DNA of 64,000 nucleotides. Origin: Bugulina stolonifera. Lineage: Eukaryota > Bryozoa > Gymnolaemata > Cheilostomatida > Bugulidae. A program made the position numbers and the translations under genes. Each line of letters begins with the position of its first letter. Positions within the stretch are counted from its first letter, which is position 1. Below, piece by piece: positions 37,911 through 51,000 of this stretch. The stretch lies in NCBI GenBank assembly GCA_935421135.1, contig OW285188.1, positions 21,181,233 through 21,245,232 on the forward strand, given 5' to 3'. The notes under the pieces are model-generated. The model searched no databases and was not told the origin of the DNA. It saw only the letters and a list, made by a program, of their open reading frames with translations.

Positions 37911-39103
37911 CCAGCAATGCTAATCAGGGGCGTTTCTAGAAAATTATCAAAGGGATGGCGAAATCAGCAGGCCGGGGGTCCAGGGGGCCGCCTAGGCCCC
38001 CTGGCGGGGTCCGGGGTAGCGCCCCGGCCGCTGAAGCCGCTGAGCGCATTTCAGTGTCCAAAGCTGCATCCAGAGCTCATCTAAAAGACAAAACTGTGGT
38101 ATTTCAAACAGCTCTTTTTTGGATGCCGGTGAAAAATATTGTCAAAATGGACGAGTAATCCATGTCAGCCATGGTAATCCCCAGACATCAAATTATGCAA
38201 ACCTCAGTGCTTCATCAATATATTTTAGACGACCTTGTATGTATGAACAGAGTGCATGCAGCTAATTCTTCCTAGTGTAGCTAAGCAACTGCTAGCCACA
38301 AAAAAATTCTCGCCTAGACATAGGCTGATCATTTATCATAGGAGTTGCCTTGGCCTGTTCAAGCTTTCTAAGGAGTTTCCCTCTCTTTACTATAAACCAG
38401 CCAGGTATAGGAAGGGTAACTTTTGGAATGATAATGTCTAGATTTAATCATGCGGTATAGACAGACAGATTAGATACGGGCTAAAGTATATTGGTTGTTC
38501 AGTTTGGCTAGATAATTCAGTTTACATGTACATACTTCCAAGCACTGATTACAATTACAAAAGTTCTACGACTGTAGTAGGTGTATATTATGTAGGCTGG
38601 TATTTATTGTAATACAAAACCATGTTTAACACAACTTATAGTTGGAATACACCAAATGTGTTCTTTACTAATTACGAGAAATTAAGATATAAATGCAAAT
38701 ATATCCAGACCAGACTATTGAGTATTCAAATATCAGATAGGTCTATATCATATTCAAAACCTAAAGAGAGCAAGACAAGCAGTTACAAAAAGATTATCCG
38801 AGTATTATCAAGATATACATGTAAATATATCCAGACCTTTTAAAGACTAGTAAGTATTCAAATATAAAATAGGTCTACATCATATTCAAAACCTAAAGAG
38901 AACAAGACAAGTGGTTACAAACAGATTATCCAGGCATCGCTCGTTACACCCGCTTAGGGGTGTAGCGAAACCACCTACCCCTACCCTACCCACAAAACTG
39001 CCTACTCTACCCTACCCATACGAAACCACCTACCCTACCTTCGATACCACCTACCCTTCACTAAACAAGCCTTGAAGGCTTTAATAACAGATAAGGATTA
39101 TCC

Positions 39104-39408
39104 CTAAGGTTAGTCTACATCCACTTACCATCAAATCAATGAAAAAAATTATGAAAATGCTAGTATATTATCTATAATAGAAGCCAATATTATTTATATT
39201 TATTTTTCATCTTCAGATTTTCTCTCTGCCTGAGTACTAGTAGATTATATCATAGGCTATGATATAATCTACTAGTACTCAGGCAGAGAGAAAATCTGAA
39301 GATAAAAAATAAATATAAATAATATTGGCTTCTATTATAGATAATATACTAGCATTTTCATAATTTTTTTCATTGATTTGATGGTAAGTGGATGTAGACT
39401 AACCTTAG
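39104..39408. repeat. Palindrome 1: 152-bp arms, 1-bp spacer
   Basis: The arms 39104-39255 and 39257-39408 are reverse complements with one visible mismatch and a single central G at 39256. The arms are AT-rich. Such a structure would extrude or fold as a long perfect hairpin. Confidence 0.95.
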
Positions 39409-39527
39409 ATTAACGACTGATTTTGTACGCTTCTCTATAGTAACGTAATAAAGCTGTGCTATGATTCATAGCACAGCTTTATTACGTTACTATAGAGAAG
39501 CGTACAAAATCAGTCGTTAATCTAAGG
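39403..39527. repeat. Palindrome 2: 62-bp arms, 1-bp spacer
   Basis: Arms run from 39403 to 39464 and from 39466 to 39527 around T39465, with no mismatch seen. It shares the six bases CCTTAG with the end of palindrome 1. Confidence 0.95.
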
Positions 39528-39734
39528 CTAACATCAATACTTATCTTTTCCCTGAGTTCTTAGGTTGTGATGAATATACATAAGGGTCACCACAGTGACA
39601 GTTAGTAGTAGTTTTAGTTTACTTATTATATATTATTATTTTTATTATAATAAAAGATGTTTTTAAAATTTATTATTACTATTATTATTAACATCAATAA
39701 ACAATTCAATAAAATAAATACCTATTTTTAATTT

Positions 39735-39998
39735 TATTATAATTAGTAACTTTTTTCTGTTTTTTTATCGCTTCAATTACACAATTTGCTTATTGGTTTA
39801 CTAGCATAAGCTGTACAACAACTAAAATAATACATTATGAATATTTATTAATTTAATATTATTATTAATAATAATCGTAAATTAATAAATATTCATATTG
39901 TATTATTTTAGTTGTTGTACAGCTTTTGCTAGTAAACTAATAAGCAAATTGTGTAATTAAAGCGATAAAAAAACAACAAAAATTACTAATTATATTAT
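39735..39998. repeat. Palindrome 3: about 120-bp imperfect arms, AT-rich loop
   Basis: The left arm (to about 39,855) and right arm (from about 39,878) match with several mismatches around a 22-bp AT loop. Shared blocks include CAATTTGCTTATT, GTTGTACAGCTT and ATCGCTT with their complements. Confidence 0.85.
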
Positions 39999-40492
39999 AA
40001 ACAATTATTACTAATTCAGTAATTGATATTATTTATATTTATCAAATTAAAATTTAAATTATTAATTATTGATTATATTATTTTATTATCAGTAGTATTA
40101 GACTACTTCTACTACAACAAAAGTCACCAGTCAGTTATGCATCATATGGACACAAAATGTTGCACTCTCACTTCAAAAAGTCAAGTAGATTCGTAGTGGC
40201 AGCAAATTTGCCATAAAACTCTCAATCCAAACGAAGTATGGTAGTTTTTTCTATGCTACTCACAATGATTGAGAGAAGGGATCAAGTTAGCAAAGATTTG
40301 GTATACTAAACTCTATGAAATAGGTATCGTGGGTGACACAACTTTCCATTTTAGACGGTGCACACAGGCTATTGCTGGTTGCCCTGACAACCAACAAGGC
40401 TAAATACAATGTAGTACATAATCCGTTTTGACTTTTGGTTAGTGCAAAGGGGGGTCGCACGACTCCTGCGACAATAGCTAGAAACGCCCTTG

Positions 40493-42002
40493 CTAATTAC
40501 AATGTATCTTAATTCGTTTGTATTGTGTATAAAGAGCAGCTCGCTGTTGAAAGTGTGTCCAATAAAATTATACATAGAAAAGGATGTGTGATCATGCTTA
40601 TTTTTGAACTCATTTAGCTTCTAACTATGAGAGTGGGTGAGCTGAAACAAGCAAGCCATGCCTCATATCCATAATGATTCCACTTTGGGTATTTTAAAAA
40701 AATGTTGTGCTGTGATTAAACAACAGAACTAGAGCGTATCTAAGCTTCACAAATTCATAACTAAAAAAAATAAGTAACCCTTTTTAGCAGTCTAAAAATT
40801 AAGACTAATTTGCAACTTACCACCCTATAGAGTTGGCCTATAAAGTTGGCCTATAGAGTTGGCCTATAAAGTTATTAGGCCTGACCAGAGCTCAATGGCT
40901 CTGGGCCTGACCATTTCTTATTGGCTATAGCAGTGTAGTAGAACCAGAAATTTATGTCACAGCAGAAATAGACACAACACTCAAAATTCCAGCAGCCAAC
41001 TGCAGTCAAGACAAAGACTATATTGTGAAAGGTGAGGCTAGCCATCCTAAAAATCTATATACTGCTTTAGTCATAAAAAAAAACTACACACTTGGTGGAA
41101 TTAGTTATCTATTATAATTATATTTATATACATGTACACTGTAATAATAATAATGATAATAATATTATGCTATTGAAAATTTCCCTACAGCTTCACAACA
41201 GTAGGCTGTATAAATTATATAGGTAAAAAGCTAAACATGTTTTCAAATTTCTTATTTGACTATATAACATAACAAAGCAAACTTGTGGTAAAGAATATTT
41301 TGCTAAGTAATTTCAAAGAGATTTAAAATTAAGTGATACCTTATTACCAGAGCAATCCTCTGCCTAAGTGAGACCAATCAAAATTTAACTGCTTGCATTA
41401 AAAACAATAATTTAAAAAATTTAGTGAGGTTAATATAAATGAGAAAGATAGATGCCACTTTGATTTGACAGCAAGATTCATCAATACCCTTTCACTTGGC
41501 ATAACAATGACTATTATATGGATAGGGCAAGCTGATCAGCAATCTACCACTTATGCTAGGCAAATGGTTTACACACTTAGAATGTCTTAAAACATTTATA
41601 TAATAAAAAGTTTATAAATATTATTATCAGATATCTTGGACAAGATTAAGGCATCAGGTTTACACCAAATGATAGTTTATAGCTTTAACAATTAACCTGT
41701 ACGATGCAATGGGCTGCACTCTTGAAGGCTATTATTACGTGGAAAAAGTAAGAAAAGAAATTATTACGTGGTCACTAATTTTGGAAATTTTCTAAGATGC
41801 ACAGAATTCTCAGGAAAAATGAGCAATTTTGAAACAGGGAGGGACTTTCTGTGAGCGTGCCTTATTGGTAATGTATAAAAATACACTTGAGGAAACAGAC
41901 TATGATAATATTAGATAAAAAGCAACATTGCCAATGTAATATTTATAACAATGAGCACCATACAGTTACATATGGGGTACTGAGAGTACTTACGGAGTCT
42001 CT
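40493..42002. other. Intergenic, downstream of SLC8B1
   Basis: Contains a short repeat of AGTTGGCCTATA near 40,830-40,875 and otherwise AT-rich sequence. The SLC8B1 3' UTR probably starts at 42,002 and runs left. Confidence 0.5.
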
Positions 42003-45000
42003 CTACCACTGTGATACGTCAACATTGATAACATTGGCCTCTGTTAGTATAGCAATCACTAAGAAGGCTATGTATACTAGGATAAGGTAGATCCCAAACC
42101 ATCTTCTCATAAAGAACTTCAGCACAAAGGGAGCAATAATGTATGTTGAAACCAGGCTGACCAATAGGCCGCCGGTCAGCACAATCAACTGGAACTTGAA
42201 GTCCAACTGTAAATAAACATACTATATTATACTGTTATATATTATATTATACACCATCACATAATATTATATTATACTGTTATATTTATATTATATTAAA
42301 CACCATCGCTAAATAATATATTCTACTGTTATATATTATAATACACACCATCACATAATAATATATTCTACTGTTATATATTATATTAAACACCATCACA
42401 TAATAATATATTCTACTGTTATATATTATATTACACACCATCGCATAATAATATATTCTACTGTTATATATTATACTACACACCATCACATAATAATATA
42501 TTCTACTGTTATACATTATATTAAACACCATCGCATAATAATATATTCTACTGTTATATATTATACTACACACCATCACATAATAATATATTATACTGTT
42601 ATATATTATATTACACACCATGACATAATAATATATTCTACTGTTATATATTATACTACACACCATGACATAATAATATATTATACTGTTATATATTATA
42701 TTACACACCATCACATAATAATATATTCTACTGTTATATATTATACTACACACCATCACATAAATTTTCATAAAGTGAGCGGGATTTCGTCAACTAGGAT
42801 AATGAGGTCACTTTGTATTTTATGTATATTAACAATTGGATAAATAAAGCATTTTAAAAAGGGAAATCACATCGGCTAGTACAATGTAGGTGGTGAGTGC
42901 ATGTGTACAAATTTTAAACCATACACATATTCTTAGTCTTTATTAGTAACTAAACCAAGCTACCCGAGGAAGTAATATTGATGACATTGAACAACTACAT
43001 ATGTATGCATCCTCTTGAGTTTGTAAATATTAAAGTGTGACGTTAGACAATTTCTGTTTACCTACATAAATTTATCTTTACAGATAACATATAAATTATG
43101 TTAATACATTAATGTATTACTATAATTATTATAAATACAATAATTATATTATTATGATATAAAATCCTACCGCCATAGTTCCTCCATTTTTGATACAGCC
43201 AATAGTAAAGGGAATGCCAACACCTAAGAGCAAATCTGTGCACAACGTCAGGAAATAATAACATATTAGAGAGCGGCTATATTTGCATGTAAGTAATAAC
43301 ATTATTGATTCAACACCAATAACAACATACAGTAGTAACGCTGTCTAATCTTGGAGTGATAACATTCTATAATATAAAAAGGATACTGAAAAGAGGTCCC
43401 CCAAAGCAAGCTGATATCCCTATTCTAGGATAACCTTTCCTTGCCAATGCCGTGTCAGCTATAAAATCTACAACACATCAACGCACTGAAAATGATACAA
43501 AAAAGCAACTCCCACATTACTTTTAGTAGTTACAGTATATACATGCTAGGAACATGGACTGGAAAGGTGAATTTAATGACTAACCTCCAATACTATTGCC
43601 CCAAGCCAGCAGAGTTAGACCTAGTATAGCATTACTGATCTGGAAAAACACTCCAAACAGCTACAACATACGGATTAGTTATGTATTCTAACCAGCACTC
43701 AGGCAAATACAACAATATCTAGGAATTATCTTCCCACAAAAGGGGAGATAACTTTACAACCACTGATCCCAGAGAGGAATACTCCAAATAATTTTCTAAC
43801 TATAATATTATTTTATATATCAAACAATTTCTATCTCTCAAGGCCAACTTCATCTTCTCAGGCCACGTGAACGGAAGGACATGTATTAGTTAGGATACTG
43901 TATACAAGTATTTTATGCTGCTAGGATACTTCCTATGATCAGCTTTAAGCTGGTGTTACATACAATGTAGAATCTGTGCACATAATTGTGTGATACTTGT
44001 CTTGCAACAAACTTATTTCTGAGCAGCCAGGGACTTACTTGGTTCTACATCTGTGAAAATGTCACATCTCTGACTGTGAGTTTCAACTGCTGTGAATAAT
44101 TTACAGTATTTGGACCCAGTTAAATATATTTGGGTTATCAAGACTAACCTGTAGAATGTTGACTATCTCATTGGCTATGGAATAGATCCAAACAACTGCT
44201 ATTACAAAGCCAAGGAAGGCCAATACCTGTAAATGATGATCTCAACTATTAAAATCCGAATTAATATTTCATTAGGCAAAACAAAGGAATACAAACATAA
44301 ACTTTGAAAAAAATAAATATATGGTTTTAAGAATTGAATAATAGGCCTACTAACCGGGTGCCACTTGGGTGGAGTGTCGTTGTTGGAAAACCAGAACACA
44401 ACACAGGACAGCAATGTGAATATCACCAGAAAGAGAGCCCAGAGTGGGAAAACATTACATAACAGTACACCTGAAATCAGAGAAGAGCAGAAATTATGGG
44501 TACATGTAAGAACTTTACGCTTATGTTGTGTTATTATAAAACACTAACAAGAACCAATAGCATATGTACGATATTCAGAAGTTATAATATAATACAAACT
44601 GGATAAACATGCTACTAAAATCAGCATAGAGTAAGTGACAACCACTCACAAAATACTTGACAGCCAATTGCTGCATGTAATAGATTTTTTGCAGGGCATA
44701 CCACCAACATAATGCTAAAATGTACATCTCTTTCTTCATACAAGAAAGAAGAAAATGATCTATATAATTATCCTTCTTATATTTTTTTAGGCAAATACAA
44801 TTCGAATTCACTTTGGGAAGTTCTCACTGAGTAAGTTAATACCAAATTATAATCCCGTATAATTATTCAACTTGATTGAAACTACACGGTATTTAGTAGA
44901 CCTACCATATTGATTAGTGGCGAATATGGCAAACAATGGCCCAAGGATAACTTGGATACAGGATAAAGGTCGATTCCAATTATCCTTTTCCGAGTCATAG

Positions 45001-48000
45001 TCCACCACTGGACATGTTACCGTCAGAACAAACTGAATCGGCGCCTGTAACATAAAGAGATATTGCAAAAAAGAAAATTTGGTTGTGAATTCCTAAAATA
45101 GAGAGAAAAAAAGAAGCTCTCCGTGACGGGGAATCGAACCCCGGTCTCCCGCGTGACAGGCGGGGATACTTACCACTATACTATCACGGATTTGCTGAGT
45201 GTTAACGCGCTCAAGTGGTACTGGTCAAGCAATCCGTAAATCAATAACAACTACATCTAGTAAACCACAGGAATTTTCTTATAGAACATAATATTTGTAC
45301 TGTTATGTACATTATTGCTAATGAAAAACAACTGCTTGAAGTGCATCATCATACAGAACTTTACTATTACGCAATTGTACATAGACATGTAAATGGCATA
45401 GCATCATGTAATAGTATACTACAGTCAATTACATGTATAAGACCTGGTATAGACATAGTGTAAGCTAGTGTTGGGCGATTTTGGCTTGCACTTTCATTCA
45501 GTTCTTGTTGCTGATTTTTCAAAAAAAGAATGGTACAGCTTTTTAAATTTTTTGGAAAAAACTGAGTCGAATCGTTAATTTTATGCTCCACTCCTCTGTT
45601 AAGAATATGTAACTGGGGTTATGCCATGTGTTTTATGTCCATATTCAAACCAGACTCTGTTATTCATGTTACCAAGAATTGGCGGCTATTTTTATTTTGT
45701 TTAATAAATCGCAATTATTAAATCCCAATTTTTTAAATAATATGTAAGTACAATGTACAAGTACTAAAACTTGGGTAAATTTACAACAAATCATCACTGG
45801 GCAACAATGATAGTTGCAGCTAAGTCTGTATGGCAAGGATGACATCGAATTGTAGATATTGAAAGAAGCACAATATATACATTCATGTGCACAAGACACC
45901 AGCCATTACCGAAAATGGGTCTGCTAAAGGAACAGACGTGAAAAACCCAATCGTACTGAGCCACCACATTCAGTTACAGTTTACACTTTGAAATTTTGTG
46001 GTTTTTGAACCGAGAGAAAAAACTGATTGATACAGAAACACCGTGCAGCACTAGTGTATACCAGTATAGTATCTACCAGCATACCCTAGTCTTACACCAT
46101 AAAATATTCGAATTGTACTACCACAATCTCCCTACTAATAGGATGGAGCAGACAGCTACCAAGGAGTGAATACCCAGTAGCCTCCAACAATGAGATAACA
46201 ATTACCTTGACAATAAGGTAGACCTTCCCATACCACTTCTTCTTGGTCCATTCTTGTTTGCATATTGGATTTACTGCGTCCCAGAACTCATACCAACTAC
46301 TTGTATTGCCTTCTACCCTGATACCACTATCTAGCAGGGGAGATGACTCATCCCAATCTATTAATATATCAACAAGTTAATAGATAACCTTTCTGTACTA
46401 GGCCTACATTTGAAGAGACAATTTACAGGCTATTTGATATTGTAAATAAGACCAGTTTCGTACAAATAAGATAAATGGTTTCGTACAAATTAAATACATG
46501 TAGGCCTACATGTAATTGTAACTACCAACTAATAGAAGGCAAGTATATAATTATACAAGTAGCTGAATATAGCAGGAATCAGTTTGGACAAAATCAAAGC
46601 TGGAAACATTATTAGTGATGGATAATCAATCAATCTACATGTACATGCACATGTACACAGTGATGGATAATCAATCAATCTACATGTACATGCACATGTA
46701 CACACGTTCTATACTGATCAAAGGCAGCCACTGAGCTGACTATTGCAAGCAGAGGCTGTGCATCACCTGCTGGATTGTCAAAAGGTTTAGAATCATCTTT
46801 CAACTCTAGAAAGTTGGAAAACATATAAATACATATAAATATACAAATTAGTCCATTACTAAATACTAAGAAAAGCTAATACAGTACTCTGCAGTCATAA
46901 TGAGCACCATTTTTTCCTTACTGCATTATATGGTTTGGTTACTAGGCTAGTGGCTGGAATATGTTCATAGTCATGGTATGAGAATTCTGTTTTTTTATGG
47001 AATTCAGCTCTGAAGAAGATTAGCGTTACACATCACTACTGTACTACACGCTATTCTTTATACTTATATATGTCTACCCTGACACCAAGTACAGCAAATC
47101 AACCAACTAGCCTATGTATTGTGAGAAGATGTGACAGAATTCTATACTACCAGTAAGTACTTGTACTTGTGTTGTTGACTGATACCACAATTTGATTAGT
47201 TGCACCTAATATTAATATAGTAGATAGTAGACACATACATGAGCCATAATCTTTTAGTAAGCATAAATTACATCAGACATTATATGTGCATATTTAACAA
47301 TATAGACGATAGTGAACATGGACAGCAGGTACCTGGAGCTGTAATTGTTGTGTACCCATGGTGATGGTGGTGATGGTGGTGGACTGGTTCTCTATTTTCT
47401 TCATGTTCAGCTTCTACAATATATTTGCAGTCATGTGGGTACTAGATCATATCATTATACTGTGTAATATACACTAAATACCTGTATATACCAATGAGTA
47501 TACAGAAACTCCTAGGTATTGGCATTGTCTCCTTTCCATTAACATGGGAGGAAAACTCCATACTGCTAAGGCATGTCATAATTTAATGCTTAGGCCACAC
47601 TGACGCAAATTTTCTTGCGAGTAGCGAATTTTGGCCAAAGGCGAATTCGCACTCGCTGATCTCAATCAGCTAAATCGCAACTCGCTAATTTGTGATTGGC
47701 CAATTTTTACTTGTCACGTTACTGTCACGTGTTCAGAGCCACGGATTTTCAATCAATCATGAGTTTAAATTATTAGATTAAAATATTTATTTTAACTGAT
47801 GAATAAAATGACTACTTCCGTTTGCAAGAATTGTGTAAAACGAATGAAAGTAAGAATAAAATAATTATTTTATTTTCTTCTATTTTAATTATAATTTTAT
47901 TTTACATTTTTCGGAGTTCTAGTTCTGCAGTGAATGAGAAACGTGACCGGGGATAATAATTTTTGATCCCTCATTGGGTGAAATCAATGCGAATTCGCTT

Positions 48001-51000
48001 ATAGCTTTTGCAGTGTGGCACGCTCGATTATAATTTGCGAATTCGCCTTTGGCCAAAATTAGCTATTCGCAAGAAAATTCGCGTCAGTGTGGCCTAAGCT
48101 TTACAGCTTGTTAGAGATTATTTGAACATCAGAGTCAGACCCATACACCAATTCAGGGCAGGGATTGAGTAGCATGCACCATGCAATTCTAACAAGGCAG
48201 TTAGTTAGCATTTAACTGACATATATTTATAATGACACTATTCTAGTTAAAAGGATGTAATTATAGTTTCAGTACAAAATTTGAAAGTCTCAACATCTTA
48301 TATCTGGGACACTAGAAGCTTCACTCTGATTGGTTTACAAAGAATGACAGTTTGAAGCTTAACTCTGCACTATCCTCCACCATAGAAGTACATGTACATG
48401 GAAGTATTTGATCAATGTTAGCTTCCTATATAAAAGTAACTGGCAAGAACAGAGTTACTGTCTGGCAAGAACACAGTTACTGTCTGGCAACTTGAAAAAT
48501 CCTGAAATTCTGTTAAAATTACTCAAACTTTAAGCATGCCCTCTTCACTACTACATAGAAGCTATCTGCAATAGAAAAGCCCATACATTGCAGCCAGCAC
48601 GTGGAAGGAGAGAACCATTTGTAAGGGAAAGGCACCTTCACAAACCAGACTATGTGAATATACAAGCACTACACTAGTCAGCTTGACAAGTACACTTCTA
48701 CGTCAGCAGAAAAATTTCTTGTGAGTAATAAATTAGCTTACAGAAATAATATGGGTAACAGTAACACCAGAGTTCACCTGATAGATAGAGATATGCTGCT
48801 TCTCCACCTCTCTAAGACAGCTAAACATGACAAGAGGATAAGTTACAATTAACAAATAACTGCTAGGTGTACAGTAAGTGGCATCTAGGATGAGTAGTGG
48901 AGAAATTCAGATAGCCTCAGTTCTTTGTTTGTGGTTGAGGTAAGGACAGTCACCCAATGAAATATAAAAAAATCTCCCCCTGCTTCAGCTATGGAGAAGA
49001 ACAAAGGCTATCTCAAATTTCTCTCTCTATTTGGATCAAGGGGTAGCTACAAACAAGGGTAGGTTTTGGTTTTTGACACACAAACATAGATGAATATTCA
49101 TTGCACCCAAATACCACTAGCTTTGCGTACCAGATACAATATCAGACCAATCGCCTACAAACAGTCAAATTCCATGTGTTCAAGTTTGGAGCAATGTTGG
49201 CCTGTGAACTGGTTAGCTCTGCTATTTGCTTGCTGTAACTAGTATTTGGTGTTTGGGCAATGGGTTTGACGCAGATTCTGTTTTGCAGCACTTTCAGCTA
49301 GTCCACAGTCTACTAGCTAGTCCACAGTCTACTAGCTAGTCCACAGTCTACTAGCTAGTCCACAGTCTACTAGCTAGTCCACAGTCTACTAGCTAGTCCA
49401 CAGTCTACTAGCTAGTCCACAGTCTACTAGCTAGTCCACAGTCTACTAGCTAGTCCACAGTCTACTAGCTAGTCCACAGTCTACTAGCTAGTCCACAGTC
49501 TACTAGCTAGTCCACAGACTACTAGCTAGTCCACAGTCTACTAGCTAGTCCACAGTCTACCAGCTAGTCCACAGTCTACACTATAGGTTCAACTCAAAAC
49601 CTAGCTTAGAAAGTTACTAAAGCTATAAGTGAGTTTTACAGCCGAGTTTTATATCATAAAGCAGACTCACCATCCCATAACAGAATAGATAAAAAAATTA
49701 TAAAATATAAACAATAGTTACTTTACAGTATAGATTCCCCACCTGCCAGTGAACCAGAAATAAAACTCTCTGGTTCTACAATTATAATTATCTGACGAAT
49801 CTATACCCAAGTTAGTTAGTCTTACCTTCTGCTAGGTGTTTACTGAATGTAGTGGGAAGGTCCGGGTCCCTCTCTAACCTGGCAACTAAAAATGCAAATA
49901 GATTGATTACTGATATGGTACTATATGGTACATAATAGCTAATAATAAGAATCTTCGCTGTCCAAGTTCCAGTAATAGTTTTTATTCAGCTAGACTCTCC
50001 CGAGTAGCTTTCAAGACAGTTCACAAAAATCTTGTGAAAAACTAGCTAAGGGTGATTTGGTTTATTTACAACTAGTCTAGAAAGTAATTTTATGCCTAAG
50101 CTCCCGGCTATGAACTATTTGCATTGAATTATCACAACCTACCTATGCTAGCATTGACACTGACACCGTCTGTGGTCGGTGAGCTGGGCTGAGAGGAACT
50201 ACCCTGCCTCTTCTTTCTAATATACCTACCAACCAGCACCACTATGACATATGCCACATATATCAGTAGGAAGCCTACAAAATACAATAGAATAGTATTA
50301 TGCAGTGTGAAATATTCCATCTAATGAACATTGGTGTATAGAAAACCAGTGTGAACATTGCAACCATGGAAATGGAATATATAATATGCAGATACACTAC
50401 ACAGGGTCATACACAACACTAGATAAATAATAGTGATATATGATAACATAATCATATCACTATTATAATACTTTAGGTAATATCAAGTATATTAGTAGAC
50501 ACTTTGATACAGCAAATGGTCTCAATACACATTGACATATCATGTGATACACCTATTATCAGGTTACACATCTATTATTAGGCCCACACCAAGTCTAAAA
50601 ACTTGTTCATTATACATTGACATTCACTCTCTAGCTCATTATTACGAGACTTACATATGAATCATTACATTAATTTTCCATGGAGACCTGAATGAATATA
50701 CATGTAGCTATATAATGTAGATAAAAAGCTTCTGTATAATTATTCTCCATAACACACTCTACTACATGTAACTATTATCCCTCTACACATATACAGACAC
50801 ACATCACATACATGTACACTGCCACCTACCTACTGCACGCAATGTAGTAATCTGTCTGCTATACATTATATAGAATGTATAGAAAAGAGCAGTGATATAG
50901 AATGTTATATCTCTCAGTAGAGGGCGCTCCATGCACTGAAATGGTTTAGCTATAATGACAGCACCAGAGACCACTGCAGTGACGAACACACCAGCACCTA

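Larger units (their letters stand above)
37925..40492. mobile_element. Foldback-type DNA element with internal palindromes
   Basis: Ends are CAGGGGCGTTTCTAG and CTAGAAACGCCCTTG, and the sequence tgctaat occurs at both borders (37918-37924 and 40491-40497; the right copy overlaps the last bases of the end, so the exact duplication is 5-8 bp). The left 130 bp are very GC-rich. The middle contains three large inverted repeats. No transposase is visible. It begins 14 bp after the CXorf65-like stop codon. Confidence 0.8.

Noticed and set aside
37955..38158. Proline/glycine-rich open frame on the plus strand
   Set aside because: It lies in the GC-rich end of the foldback element and reflects base composition.
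42286..42771. 161-codon open frame on the minus strand
   Set aside because: Produced by a 45-bp AT-rich minisatellite inside SLC8B1 intron 18.
49297..49580. CRISPR-like regular array
   Set aside because: Units are directly tandem with no unique spacers, in an intron of an animal gene.
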